64,000 bases of DNA from Fervidibacillus halotolerans. Lineage in GTDB: Bacteria; Bacillota; Bacilli; Bacillales; Caldibacillaceae. The DNA lies in assembly GCF_026547205.1 (NCBI RefSeq), contig NZ_CP106877.1, forward strand, positions 2,382,771 to 2,446,770, read 5' to 3'. Below the pieces are notes generated by a model that was given only the letters and a program-made list of their open reading frames with translations, was not told the origin of the DNA and made no database searches. A program made the position numbers and the translations under genes. Shown here in pieces: positions 27,971 through 37,135 of this stretch. Position 1 is the stretch's first letter, and the number at the start of each line of letters is the position of its first letter.

Positions 27971-30900
27971 ATTAAAACAATTGGAAATCCACTGTTCAGT
28001 CCTTCCAAATGGAGACTTTTTCTTATATGCGACAAAAGACGGGTACGCTGTTTCCAACGATGAATGGGTACCTCTCTTTTTCCAATGGCATAAGGAAAGT
28101 TATTTTGGAAATATGGTGGAAAAGGCAGATACAAAATCTTTGAAGCAAACGGGAAAAATGATCTTTGATGGGGTAATTCTCGATTGTTTTCAAGGACTAT
28201 CACTTTTTGCAACCGAACCGTTCAACAGCTTTGTCCAATGGGAATTTGACGAGTGCTCCCAAACGATGTTAAGCATTGCTCCGTTGATTTATGAAAAAAT
28301 AATTCAAAAACAATGGAATATTGAATTTGCTTCCCACGAAGAAGGGCTTTCGGTCACTTTTAAAATCCCAGATGATGTTTGGGATGAGTTCGTTCCTTCC
28401 TTTTGGGACGAGGATATTTCCGACTTTTGGCTATCCTCTCATGGGAACGAAAACGTGCCAAAAAGGATGAGAACATTTGTTACCTTCCTTTTTCAACATG
28501 GGATCGATCGTTATTTAAAAGGACACGGAAAAAAATACGAAATGGCTCTTCAAAGGAAGCAGTTGTTGAATCATCCATCTTTTGCCCAATTGCCCCTACA
28601 AACCTTTTTCGACGGGAAACGGTTTCTTCAATGGATTGGCTTAACCGAAGACGAGAAACCCTTTTCCATCGGTCTTCGATTGGAAGAGCCCCATGAAGAA
28701 GGCGAATGGTGGAAACTAGAAGTCGTCTTAACCGACAAGAAAAATCGGGATCGTATGCTTTCATATTCCCATCCGTTGAAAGGGAGACGCATATCAAAAA
28801 CATGGAAGGCATTTTTTCAAGAGGTGGACGAGGAAATCTCACGGATCGGCGAGCTATTTCCTTGGTTAAAAAAGGAACAAAACGATGAAATTTCCGACAA
28901 AAAACCGGTATTAAAAGCGGAATTAACCGAAGATGAAGCGTGGGAGTTTTTAACGAACACGAGTGAAATCTTGCTCCAACTCGATATCGATATTTTTCTT
29001 CCCGCTTGGTGGGAAGCATTAAAAAAGGCGACTCCTTCTTTAAAAGCACGGGTCAAATCTTCCGTAAAGGGCCCTGCATTGATCGGAATGGATACGTTGA
29101 TGAATTTCGAATGGCGCTTAGCGATGAACGGTGTCGACCTTTCTGAAGAACAATTCCGTCGTCTCGTGAATGAAAAGCGGAAACTTATCCAAATGAATGG
29201 ACGATGGATGAAATTGGATCCTGCCTTTATTAAAAAAGTGCAAAAAATGATGGATCAAGCGGAACGAACCGGTATACGCCTTCAAGATTTAATCCAACAG
29301 GAGCTACTTTATGGAGAAGGAGAAAAGGAGGAATCGGTTGGCGAAACATCCATGGAAGAGGATGTAATGAAAATTCAATTTGAACTCCAGCCAAAATTAC
29401 GTACATTTATTCAAAACATATCGTCGATGACCGAAATCCCAAGCTATCCTGTGCCGAAAGATTTTTGCGGAATCCTTCGACCGTATCAAGAAAAGGGAAT
29501 GAGTTGGTTATATTTTTTACGCCAACATCGATTTGGAGCCTGTCTTGCCGATGATATGGGACTTGGAAAAACGATTCAGTTTATTGCATATCTTTTGCTC
29601 GTCAAAGAACGGGAACCGGAGACAAAACCGACGCTCATTATTTGTCCGACCTCCGTATTAGGGAATTGGCAGCGGGAATTGGAACGATTCGCTCCAAAGT
29701 TAAAGATTTATCTCCACTACGGACCAAATCGGTTGAAAGGAAAAGCATTCAAACAACAGCTTTCAAGCGCGTTCAATGGGAAAGAATCTCTCGACGAACG
29801 AAATCCCGTCCATGTTTTCGATGATTCGACATTCGTCAAGAAGGGAGAAATAGATAGGAATCATTTGAAGGATCACGAGCAAAATCCATTGATTGGTACC
29901 GAGCTAATGGTTGAAGACACCGAAACCTCTCATCTGTCCGTGGACAAATCTTTCCAATCAAACGTCGATGTTGTTTTAACGACTTACGGATTAGCCCATC
30001 TTGATTTTGAGGAACTGACGGATATCCACTGGGGTACGATCGTCTTAGATGAGGCACAAAATATTAAAAATGCAGAAACAAAACAGTCCCGAGCTATTCG
30101 AAAATTACAAGGCGACCATCATATTGCTTTAACTGGCACACCGATGGAAAACCGATTGTCGGAACTTTGGTCGATTTTTGATTTTATCAATAAAGGATAC
30201 TTAGGAAGCTTATCCCAATTTCAAAAACAATATATTTTACCAATCGAGCGGGATCATGATCAACGGAAAATTGAAGAACTGAGAAGATTAATCCGTCCAT
30301 TTCTCTTGAGACGAACGAAGCGAGATCAAGAAGTCGAATTAAATTTACCGGATAAATTGGAACAAAAGGAATATTGCCCGTTAACGGTCGAACAGGCTGC
30401 CCTATATGAACAGCTCGTAAAGGATACCTTCGAACAGTTGAATCAACTAACTGAATTCGAACGAAAAGGGCTCGTTTTACGCCTCCTTGGAAAATTGAAA
30501 CAGTTATGTAATCACCCGGCTCTATATTTAAAACAAACGGAAGACTTGAAACTGGAAGAGATTATCCATCGCTCAACGAAGCTGGAAAAACTAGTCGAGC
30601 TTGCAGATACGATTCTAGACCAAGGGGAACGGGGATTGATCTTTACCCAATATATCGGTATGGGACAGATGATTCAAAGGATCCTTGAACAAAAATACAA
30701 AATCGCCGTTCCCTTTTTAAACGGTAGTATGCCAAAACAGAAGCGGGATGAACTCATTAGCGCTTTTCAAAAGGGAGAGTATCCCTTTCTCCTGCTATCT
30801 TTAAAAGCCGGGGGAACGGGGTTAAATTTAACAGCTGCCAATCATGTGATCCATTATGATCGGTGGTGGAATCCAGCTGTGGAAAATCAAGCGACAGATC

Positions 30901-31091
30901 GGGCCTATCGAATTGGACAGAAAAAATTTGTCCACGTTCATAAAATGATTACGACAGGCACCTTAGAAGAAAAAATTGATCAAATGCTGGAGAAAAAACA
31001 AGCGTTAAACGATGAAATCATTCAAAGCGACAAGTGGATCACGGATATGAAAAATGACGAATTATACGATTTATTACGGTTGGAAAAATAA
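27963..31091 (+). CDS. ywqA: SNF2-family DNA translocase/helicase (YwqA-like)
   Basis: A 1,042-residue SWI/SNF2 ATPase. The N-terminal 450 residues include the SNF2-associated bacterial domain. The motor begins near 500: Walker A LADDMGLGKTIQFIAYLL, motif Ia LIICPTSVLGNWQRE, motif II LDEAQNIKN, motif III LTGTPMENR, and in the second lobe GLIFTQY, LKAGGTGLNL and ATDRAYRIGQ. Between the GPNRLKG segment and DVVLTTYGL about 70 hydrophilic residues occur where I expect around 10-15, an apparent insertion in the first lobe. Overlaps ywqB. Presumed role in DNA repair or chromosome transactions. Confidence 0.95.
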   Translation: MNKLKQLEIHCSVLPNGDFFLYATKDGYAVSNDEWVPLFFQWHKESYFGNMVEKADTKSLKQTGKMIFDGVILDCFQGLSLFATEPFNSFVQWEFDECSQTMLSIAPLIYEKIIQKQWNIEFASHEEGLSVTFKIPDDVWDEFVPSFWDEDISDFWLSSHGNENVPKRMRTFVTFLFQHGIDRYLKGHGKKYEMALQRKQLLNHPSFAQLPLQTFFDGKRFLQWIGLTEDEKPFSIGLRLEEPHEEGEWWKLEVVLTDKKNRDRMLSYSHPLKGRRISKTWKAFFQEVDEEISRIGELFPWLKKEQNDEISDKKPVLKAELTEDEAWEFLTNTSEILLQLDIDIFLPAWWEALKKATPSLKARVKSSVKGPALIGMDTLMNFEWRLAMNGVDLSEEQFRRLVNEKRKLIQMNGRWMKLDPAFIKKVQKMMDQAERTGIRLQDLIQQELLYGEGEKEESVGETSMEEDVMKIQFELQPKLRTFIQNISSMTEIPSYPVPKDFCGILRPYQEKGMSWLYFLRQHRFGACLADDMGLGKTIQFIAYLLLVKEREPETKPTLIICPTSVLGNWQRELERFAPKLKIYLHYGPNRLKGKAFKQQLSSAFNGKESLDERNPVHVFDDSTFVKKGEIDRNHLKDHEQNPLIGTELMVEDTETSHLSVDKSFQSNVDVVLTTYGLAHLDFEELTDIHWGTIVLDEAQNIKNAETKQSRAIRKLQGDHHIALTGTPMENRLSELWSIFDFINKGYLGSLSQFQKQYILPIERDHDQRKIEELRRLIRPFLLRRTKRDQEVELNLPDKLEQKEYCPLTVEQAALYEQLVKDTFEQLNQLTEFERKGLVLRLLGKLKQLCNHPALYLKQTEDLKLEEIIHRSTKLEKLVELADTILDQGERGLIFTQYIGMGQMIQRILEQKYKIAVPFLNGSMPKQKRDELISAFQKGEYPFLLLSLKAGGTGLNLTAANHVIHYDRWWNPAVENQATDRAYRIGQKKFVHVHKMITTGTLEEKIDQMLEKKQALNDEIIQSDKWITDMKNDELYDLLRLEK

Positions 31092-31163
31092 AAAAACCGA
31101 CTCGGTCCGTCGGCTAAAAGAAAGTAGAGGAATCGGTTGGAGACTTTTCTGATCTATTTTGGG

Positions 31164-31190
31164 AACCGTCCCCATAACGGGGACGTCCTC
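31164..31190. repeat. GTCCCC/GGGGAC palindrome
   Basis: CCGTCCCC-ATAA-CGGGGACG forms a short perfect stem 75 bases after the SNF2 stop. It belongs with the other GGGGAC elements of the window, in a divergent form. Without a T-run it is not a convincing terminator. Confidence 0.55.
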
Positions 31191-31199
31191 AACTCATTC

Positions 31200-31510
31200 C
31201 TTGCGCTTCTTTTAAATCCCCTTCCCAAGGTTTTACCATTCCGTTTTGTTCAATCCCTTTTCCATTGTGCTATGTTTTACTTCCCAAATGGTTGCTTTCT
31301 ATCCCCATAAATCGGCTTCGTCTAAAGTTGGTTGATCACCCCCTTTACTAGTTAAATTTTTCGTATCTTTTAATCGAATGTTGATCAATGTCATATCCCC
31401 TGTTTTTTTCGTAAGTTTCCTTAAACACGGTCTTTTTCCTTCACCCATCCGGTTTCCAAAACTTACTATCATTGAACAGTGCCTTTTTGCTCCCTTTGCC
31501 TAATCATTCC
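31200..31510 (-). pseudogene. Unrecognised decayed coding sequence
   Basis: On the minus strand several coding-like pieces follow each other in shifted frames: KALFNDSKFWKPDG, then RKKTVFKETYEKNRGYDIDQ and HSIKRYEKFN, then QPTLDEADLWG, then ATIWEVKHSTMEKGLNKTEW. Stops and frameshifts separate them. I do not recognise the family. The arrangement is what a small inactivated gene would look like. Confidence 0.4.
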
Positions 31511-31531
31511 ATTTTTTCAATAAATTATGAG

Positions 31532-31681
31532 CTAATTCGTTTGACGACGCATCCATTCCTTTTCTAATTTTTTTACTTTCACCTCCAAATTTGCCATTTT
31601 TTCGTTTGTTTTACCGACGATTTTAATTAACATACGAAGTAATTCATCTCTTTTTACAGCTTGTTCATCGATCTTTTCCAC
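31532..31681 (-). CDS. Small coiled-coil-like protein, 49 aa
   Basis: A short frame from GTG at 31681 to TAG at 31532, with a strong AAGGAGGTG six bases upstream. The product is charged and helical (IDEQAVKRDELLRMLIKIVG, then NLEVKVKKLEKEWMRRQ), with a leucine/isoleucine heptad pattern, no membrane segment and no cysteines. It starts 68 bases after ssbB on the same strand and may be co-transcribed. I do not recognise it. The excellent ribosome-binding site and codon pattern are the main evidence. Confidence 0.6.
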   Translation of the reverse strand: MEKIDEQAVKRDELLRMLIKIVGKTNEKMANLEVKVKKLEKEWMRRQTN

Positions 31682-31749
31682 TCATTCACCTCCTTCAAAG
31701 CAGGAACGAACAAATGGATTGAAAACGGGATTGTTCAACCCGGTTCTCT

Positions 31750-32097
31750 TTATGTGGCGATTTCCCTCTCTTCTACCGGTTTGCTATCGAGGAAGCGAAC
31801 CGAATCGGCAATCACTTCCGTCACATAAACTTTCCGCCCTTCACTATTCGTATAATTTCTCGTTTGAATTCTACCAACGATCCCAATGACGCTTCCCTTC
31901 CGACAATATTGGACGGTGTTTTCCGCCGCCCTTTTCCAAAGGGTACATTGGATGAAATCGGTGTCGATCATTCCTTGGCTATTTTTATAATTCCGATTGA
32001 CAGCTAGCGTCACATTCGTCACCGCTGTTCCCTCTTGGGTAATTTTTAATTCTGGATCACGGACAAGCCTTCCTACTAATGTAACTTGATTAATCAC
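31750..32097 (-). CDS. ssbB: Single-stranded DNA-binding protein SsbB
   Basis: A 115-residue OB-fold protein (MINQVTLVGRLVRDPELK; AVTNVTLAVNRNYKN; TDFIQCTLWKRAAENT) that binds single-stranded DNA. The acidic DDDxPF tail of the main SSB is missing and the protein ends after about one OB domain, which is characteristic of the competence-associated SsbB. GTG start with AGGAGGGAAGGGA upstream. Location next to ywpF matches Bacillus ssbB (ywpH). Confidence 0.93.
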   Translation of the reverse strand: MINQVTLVGRLVRDPELKITQEGTAVTNVTLAVNRNYKNSQGMIDTDFIQCTLWKRAAENTVQYCRKGSVIGIVGRIQTRNYTNSEGRKVYVTEVIADSVRFLDSKPVEEREIAT

Positions 32098-32366
32098 TCC
32101 CTTCCCTCCTTTCTGAAGATGGTATTATTATCATAAAATAAAAGGTATTGATCCGTAAAATCAGCATTTTTTGATTTTTCCGGTTATTTATTGCTCCTTT
32201 TTATCTAAATTTGTTCAAATTGGGGGAAAAACGATTTTTCACACGAACAAAGATGAAATTTAGCATAACATTCATTTTTTTTTATAACTTAGAGAAGAAA
32301 AATGAAAGGATATTTTGCTTGATTTGGAGAATATGTAAATGGAAGAGAAGATGGGGAGAGAAGGAC

Positions 32367-32816
32367 ATGAAAACATTTAAACTAATCGAGTTTCAAATGG
32401 AAAATAAGGAAAAAAAAGTCGTACATATCCCTTTGACTGATGGATTAATAATTAATAAAGAAAATGAAAAAAACACATGGTTAATCGAACTGTTTATTGA
32501 GGAAAAATATGCAAATCGTTTCGATGAATTTACGATGGACGATGAAATCCCCGTACAAGTGATCATTACGAAACAGGAGAACAATCCAGCCTTTTTTACG
32601 ATGAAACTCGTTTCGCAAAAAAAGATCGACTCCTTTTATAGCATTTTGCTCGAAGGTCAATTAAGTAAACCACCCTTCAGTTTCGCTGAACAGCTCTTGG
32701 AATCGTTAATTGAAAAGGGATTAACTGGTCCAACTTTGCTCAGTAGTTTTCAGGAAAAAATTCGAAATCAAAGGAAAGCGGGCCATACTAAACAGCTCGA
32801 CCAAAAAAAGCATTAA
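32367..32816 (+). CDS. ywpF: YwpF-like protein
   Basis: A 149-residue soluble protein beginning MKTFKLIEFQMENKEKK with DGLIINKENEKNTWLIELF, the recognisable start of Bacillus YwpF, a protein of unknown function conserved beside ssbB. I took ATG at 32367, preceded by GGGGAGAGAAGG. The frame stays open 52 codons upstream, but that extension has no ribosome site. Divergent from ssbB; the 270-base gap between them must hold both promoters. Confidence 0.85.
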   Translation: MKTFKLIEFQMENKEKKVVHIPLTDGLIINKENEKNTWLIELFIEEKYANRFDEFTMDDEIPVQVIITKQENNPAFFTMKLVSQKKIDSFYSILLEGQLSKPPFSFAEQLLESLIEKGLTGPTLLSSFQEKIRNQRKAGHTKQLDQKKH

Positions 32817-32822
32817 TAAAAA

Positions 32823-32852
32823 TGGGACAGAGGCGATTTATTCCCCTGTCCC
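32823..32852. repeat. TGGGACAG...CTGTCCCA palindrome
   Basis: Eight perfectly paired bases around a 14-base spacer lie between convergent ywpF and the small lipoprotein gene. It is another member of the GGGACAG element family and may end either transcript, though it lacks a strong T-run. Confidence 0.6.
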
Positions 32853-32871
32853 AAATCTGTCATTGTTGTAT

Positions 32872-33186
32872 TTAATTCATATCTCTCGGAACATTTTGAT
32901 TCATTGTCCCACCATTGTTATTCCGATTCGTTCCGTCACCGGGATCGCCATTATTTCTCATTCTGTAATTTTTATTCGTTCGATTGTTCATATTGTTAAG
33001 GTCGTCATTTAAATTGCTCGGGGTGAATCTGTCATTATCTTCGTTATTTATATCGTAATTCATGTTATCCCCAGGGACGTCTAATTCTGTATCTTCTGGT
33101 GGTGGGTCTTGGTCATTCGTCGCACATCCAGCGAGTAATACGGTAACTAACAATATGCCACCAAACAGTTTCACGATCCGATTCAT
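32872..33186 (-). CDS. Small asparagine-rich lipoprotein
   Basis: About 104 residues: a type II signal peptide ending in the lipobox LLAGC, then a low-complexity mature region dominated by Asn, Asp and Gly (NNRTNKNYRMRNNGDPGDG). No enzymatic domain. I chose ATG at 33186 with AAAGGAG upstream; the frame extends seven codons further to 33207. Probably attached to the outer face of the membrane. Function unknown. Confidence 0.75.
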   Translation of the reverse strand: MNRIVKLFGGILLVTVLLAGCATNDQDPPPEDTELDVPGDNMNYDINNEDNDRFTPSNLNDDLNNMNNRTNKNYRMRNNGDPGDGTNRNNNGGTMNQNVPRDMN

Positions 33187-33666
33187 CCAACATGATGCTC
33201 CTTTCATCGTTGCAATATTGACCTACTTTCGGCCTTTTGTTATCTTGCCCAAAATTTTGGGAAATTTGCATTTGAAACCAATTTTTTTGAAAGTAGGTAT
33301 ACTTTCCAGCCAAAACATCCCCCTTCCTAAAATTCACCGAACGGGAAACTGCACACATAACTTGTATCATTCAAACAATAACTGAAAAAATTTCCTTCTT
33401 CCGCTATCCTTTCCATTCATACCGTGTGCATCGATGGATGTATACAGTACGCCTAGTTTCTAGCAAATGGAACGGATGATAAGTAAATGTGTATATTTAG
33501 CTTCTAAAGGGATCAACATTTGAAATGATTTCCGAAAAGGGACATTTGTCAAAAAACGGAATATTCCTGTAAAATAAATTTTAACGGATTAATTTTTTTT
33601 AATACTCTGCGTAACGGTATTTTTATGCTCATTCATTTTATAGAAGGAAAACAGAGGGGGATTTTA
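33187..33666. other. Intergenic region, divergent promoters only
   Basis: About 480 bases between the lipoprotein gene and a small exported protein gene reading away from it. Open frames here are short, overlap the lipoprotein start and lack ribosome sites. No structured element recognised. Confidence 0.4.
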
Positions 33667-34032
33667 ATGAAAAAAAATGGGCTTTTCTTATTTCTTTTTC
33701 TATTCTTTATAATCAGCATCCCTTCTAGTTCGGTAAGTGGTGCACAACGTGATTTGCTGACAGCGGATGATGTTTACAAAAGAGTGGTGGAATTGCACTT
33801 GATGGAACTCGATGAGAATGGACAAGTCAACGTCTTATGTAATTATAAACAATTAGGTGTCCGCGAAAGTTTGTTTAATAAGTTTTCGGAAAAAATAGAG
33901 GCCATCAATTTTCTAGTGGAATTAGGTATTGCAACAGTTGACGAACAATTCGAAGTAACGATAGCATCGCAAGAAGAAATTATAAATATCATTTACAATA
34001 ATGATCAAAAGGAAAGGGAAGGGAGGAAATAA
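33667..34032 (+). CDS. Small exported protein of unknown function
   Basis: A 121-residue product starting at ATG 33667, six bases after GAGGGGG. Residues 1-26 form a signal peptide (KNGLFLFLFLFFIISIPSS), with probable cleavage near VSGA. The mature part is acidic and helical, with one cysteine (VNVLCNYKQLGV). No family recognised. Monocistronic. Confidence 0.7.
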   Translation: MKKNGLFLFLFLFFIISIPSSSVSGAQRDLLTADDVYKRVVELHLMELDENGQVNVLCNYKQLGVRESLFNKFSEKIEAINFLVELGIATVDEQFEVTIASQEEIINIIYNNDQKEREGRK

Positions 34033-34310
34033 AATTTTCTACTTTTACGACAAAATCAAATCAATCGTGACTCGTGTATATTAGAAATGAAAAAATCACA
34101 TTCATTTACCATTATCCATTTTCCCATCGACTAAAAATAGGTCTTCCACTTACTCATTTGATCGGAATCTGATCCTTTCAATCTGTAAAAAGGAAAGGGA
34201 CTGTCCAAAAGTACAATCCCTTCCATTCATTTCGGTGGCGATGCTTTCCTTTCGACTCGCATCGTTCGTGTGTTCCCGCTGGGGATGCGGCCACCTTCCC
34301 TTTCATTAAT
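34033..34310. other. Intergenic region with a partial palindromic element
   Basis: No gene seen. AAAGGGACTGTCC near 34196 and the region to 34290 (GGGATGCGGCC) carry fragments of the GGGACTG family seen intact just downstream. Confidence 0.4.
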
Positions 34311-34336
34311 TTAGGGACTGATCAGACAGTCCCTAA
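34311..34336. repeat. TTAGGGACTG...CAGTCCCTAA palindrome
   Basis: A perfect 10-base inverted repeat with a six-base loop (ATCAGA), 26 bases after the fabZ stop on the minus strand. It could serve as the fabZ terminator although the T-run is poor. It is the cleanest stem of the GGGACTG element family in the window. Confidence 0.75.
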
Positions 34337-34362
34337 ACCGAAACCTCACTTAAAATGAGCAG

Positions 34363-34785
34363 TTATTGAATTGCAAACATGATTTCTGTCTCACATGCTA
34401 CTTCCCCGTCTACAGTAGCAATTCCTTTCCCTTTTCCGATCGGTCCTCTTTGGCGGATAATTTCTACCTCTAAACGTAGTTGATCTCCAGGCTTTACTTG
34501 TCGTTTAAAACGGCAATTGTCAATCCCAGCAAATAAAGCCAATTTCCCTTTATTTTCCTCTTTTTTTAACATGGCAACTGCCCCTACTTGAGCTAACGCT
34601 TCGACGATTAACACGCCGGGCATGACCGGATAATCGGGAAAATGACCTTGAAAAAACGGTTCATTTGCCGTTACATTTTTCAATCCAACTGCTCGTTTGC
34701 CTTCTTCCATTTCCGTAATCCGATCGATCAATAAAAAGGGATACCGATGGGGAATGATTTTTTTAATTTCATTTATATCGAGCAA
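34363..34785 (-). CDS. fabZ: 3-hydroxyacyl-ACP dehydratase FabZ
   Basis: A 140-residue hot-dog-fold enzyme that dehydrates 3-hydroxyacyl-ACP in fatty acid elongation. Catalytic His48 and Glu62 sit in [20 protein letters not shown]. The N-terminal [17 protein letters not shown] is typical. TTG start with TGGAGGTG upstream. Follows epuA on the same strand, 30 bases away. Confidence 0.97.
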   Translation of the reverse strand: MLDINEIKKIIPHRYPFLLIDRITEMEEGKRAVGLKNVTANEPFFQGHFPDYPVMPGVLIVEALAQVGAVAMLKKEENKGKLALFAGIDNCRFKRQVKPGDQLRLEVEIIRQRGPIGKGKGIATVDGEVACETEIMFAIQ

Positions 34786-34815
34786 AAAAACACCTCCAAA
34801 GATTAAGACGAATCA

Positions 34816-35277
34816 TTAAGTTCCCTTGTTTACGATATCAAATATGTGGGTCCATGTTGATGTTTTGAACACATCCAAGGGCTTACCATCACCGATAATA
34901 CCATATCCGATCATCGCACCGATAAAAAAGAATACGATGAGTAGCACGAGGACAATGATGATGCGAAGCCAAATAGGGATGAGACGAATTCGCATTTTTT
35001 TCGGTTTCTTTTGTTCGCTTTCTTCTCGGACGTCTTTTTCCACCCGCTTCCCTTTTTCACCTGCTGTTTTCAATTGCTTACGTCCGATACGTGTTCGTGC
35101 CTCTATTTTCGTTGATGACTCCATATCTTCACTCTTTTCGTTTGCATGTCGTTTCCCTTCGATTGTATGTTTCATCGATCCATCCATTTGCGCCCTTTCC
35201 CTTTGAAACATTCGATCCCGTCTACCATTGACTTCACGACGACTTTTTTCCTTCTCATTTCTGTCGGAATTGCTCAC
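34816..35277 (-). CDS. epuA: EpuA-like small membrane protein
   Basis: A 153-residue protein with a long, very basic, low-complexity N-terminus (about 95 residues, rich in Lys, Arg and Glu) and then one membrane helix (WLRIIIVLVLLIVFFFIGAM). A short conserved tail, GYGIIGDGKPLDVF, matches the EpuA family. Such genes are often labelled 'DNA-directed RNA polymerase subunit beta' in databases; nothing here supports polymerase function. GTG start after AAGGGGTTAGG. Between flhP and fabZ, as in Bacillus. Confidence 0.85.
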   Translation of the reverse strand: MSNSDRNEKEKSRREVNGRRDRMFQRERAQMDGSMKHTIEGKRHANEKSEDMESSTKIEARTRIGRKQLKTAGEKGKRVEKDVREESEQKKPKKMRIRLIPIWLRIIIVLVLLIVFFFIGAMIGYGIIGDGKPLDVFKTSTWTHIFDIVNKGT

Positions 35278-35303
35278 GTTGTCCTAACCCCTTTTCATCC
35301 TAT

Positions 35304-36131
35304 TTAACGGATACCATTAATCAACCCTTGCATTTGATCGGCTAAAGTGACGGCTCTCGCTTGAAATTGGTAAGCGCGTTGGGTTTGGATCATATTCGTC
35401 ATTTCTTCTGTCAAATCGACATTGGATTGTTCTAGGGCACCTTGTCGAATACCAATTTGCTGGCGGTTTTCGCCCGTTAAATGAATGAGGACATCCCCTT
35501 CCTCTAAATGATCCGGAAGGCTGAGGAGATTATCCCCATTTTGGAGAAAAATTTGTGGATTTTCAGCCAACACAATCCCGAGTGGAACGTTCGTCTCTTC
35601 GCCCACATCATTCGTATAATGGATGATTCCATCTTCAGACATGCCAATCTCTTTCATATCCCCTTGGAAAACAATCGGGTTATCATTTTCGTCCAGGACA
35701 GGATAACCTTGTGATGTGACTAACATGTTTTGTCCATCGTTCATTGGAGATAAATAAAAGGCACCATCTCGAGTATATTTCACCGTTAATTCCCCATCTT
35801 GTGGAACGAGAACTTTAAAATACTGGTTTTCCTTTGTTAAAGCAAAGTCGAGCAATCGATCCGTTTGTACGATGTTACCGACCGATGAATCCGTCTGAAT
35901 TTGTGAAATCTTTGCTCCGACTCCTTGTCGAACACCGTGGGGAGTTAAACGACCGATTTCTTTACTTTCATCCCGTTGGTTATTAAATTGTTGATACATC
36001 ATTTCTGAAAAACGTACTTGCTCTCGTTTATATCCGTTCGTTTGGATATTAGCAATATTATGGCTGATCACATCGAGTTGCTTTTGTAACTGGCCCATCG
36101 TGTTCGATGCTGTAATCATGATTCGGTTCAT
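35304..36131 (-). CDS. flhP: Flagellar basal-body rod-type protein FlhP
   Basis: A 275-residue FlgF/FlgG-type protein of the distal rod/hook family. The N-terminal segment (NTMGQLQKQLDVISHNIANIQ) and the C-terminal LEQSNVDLTEEMTNMIQTQR are the two ends that form the coiled coil in the axial structure. It follows flhO on the same strand and acts with it. Location downstream of mbl matches the Bacillus arrangement. The rest of the flagellar genes are not in this window. Confidence 0.93.
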   Translation of the reverse strand: MNRIMITASNTMGQLQKQLDVISHNIANIQTNGYKREQVRFSEMMYQQFNNQRDESKEIGRLTPHGVRQGVGAKISQIQTDSSVGNIVQTDRLLDFALTKENQYFKVLVPQDGELTVKYTRDGAFYLSPMNDGQNMLVTSQGYPVLDENDNPIVFQGDMKEIGMSEDGIIHYTNDVGEETNVPLGIVLAENPQIFLQNGDNLLSLPDHLEEGDVLIHLTGENRQQIGIRQGALEQSNVDLTEEMTNMIQTQRAYQFQARAVTLADQMQGLINGIR

Positions 36132-36301
36132 AAGTCCATCACCCCTTTTTTACCATCGATGGAATGGATTGGATTGTTTATTTTCATTTATTTTATCCGG
36201 AACATAGAAAACAAGTCGATGAGGCATTTGGAAATGTATTCCTATCGACGTTTGTTATTTGTCTAGAAAATCGCCAAGTCAAGTTATTTCACCCGGCTTG
36301 A

Positions 36302-37135
36302 CTACACTTTTCCTATTTCATTAACCGCCTTATCCATACTTCGGTCATATGCTTGAATAACCTTTTGATTTGCTTCAAAGGTTCGATAAGAGCTCAACAA
36401 TTGGGTCATCGTTTCGGTCGCATCCACATTCGATTGTTCAAGTGCCCTTTGTTCAAGTGAAAAATATACATTTTCCATTTCATATGCGGAAGGGAGCCCT
36501 TGACCATCTTCTGTTTCAAAATAACCTTCTCCAACTTTCCGTAAGTTCAAAGGATTTTCCGAAAAACCGATACCGAGTCGAGTTACAGGTATGCCATTTT
36601 GCTCAAGCCAGCCGTCCTCCCTTAACGTGAAGGAGTCGTTTCCTAATTGAATCCGATTCCCATCTTCATCGAGTACATACCATCCGGATCCGTTCGTTAA
36701 ATAACCGGCTTCATCCAATGTAAAATTCCCATTTCGCGTGTAACGAACGCCCCCGTCTGGATTTTCTAACGTGAAGAAGACTGTGCTAGACACTCCCTCT
36801 TCCGTCAGCGGCATGGTGAGATCTTTCAAAGCAAAATCGGTGGCAATCCCCGTTTCACGTACATCCCCTTGACGAAAATTCGGAGTAACGTCTTGAATAT
36901 AGGTCCCGGTATTCAGTGGTCCGACGTTTGATAAATATGGAAGGGAAATGGTTTTCGTTGGTGTAATCGGCTGTTTGTTCATATGCTGGATCAACATTTC
37001 TGGAAAAGCCCGAATAGAAGACTGGTCCGCTTTAAAACCCGGAGTCGTCATATTTGATAAATTATTCGTCAAAATCTCCGCTTTCCGCTGTTGGGTAATC
37101 ATCCCAGAAGCAGCGGTATAAAACCCTCTAAACAC
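36302..37135 (-). CDS. flhO: Flagellar basal-body rod-type protein FlhO
   Basis: A 277-residue axial protein paralogous to FlhP: FRGFYTAASGMITQQRKAEI at the N-terminus and LEQSNVDATETMTQLLSSYR near the end. I chose GTG at 37135, directly before FRGFYTAASGM, with AAGGGAGAG upstream. The frame opens further back to 37189, but the extra 18 residues are not family-like. A 7-base inverted repeat (AGTCAAG/CTTGACT) overlaps the stop codon. Confidence 0.92.
   Translation of the reverse strand: MFRGFYTAASGMITQQRKAEILTNNLSNMTTPGFKADQSSIRAFPEMLIQHMNKQPITPTKTISLPYLSNVGPLNTGTYIQDVTPNFRQGDVRETGIATDFALKDLTMPLTEEGVSSTVFFTLENPDGGVRYTRNGNFTLDEAGYLTNGSGWYVLDEDGNRIQLGNDSFTLREDGWLEQNGIPVTRLGIGFSENPLNLRKVGEGYFETEDGQGLPSAYEMENVYFSLEQRALEQSNVDATETMTQLLSSYRTFEANQKVIQAYDRSMDKAVNEIGKV

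Noticed and set aside
32100-32240. ComK-type AT-boxes upstream of ssbB
   Set aside because: One AAAA-N5-TTTT match (about 32225-32237) exists, but a properly spaced partner does not; in such AT-rich DNA a single match means little.
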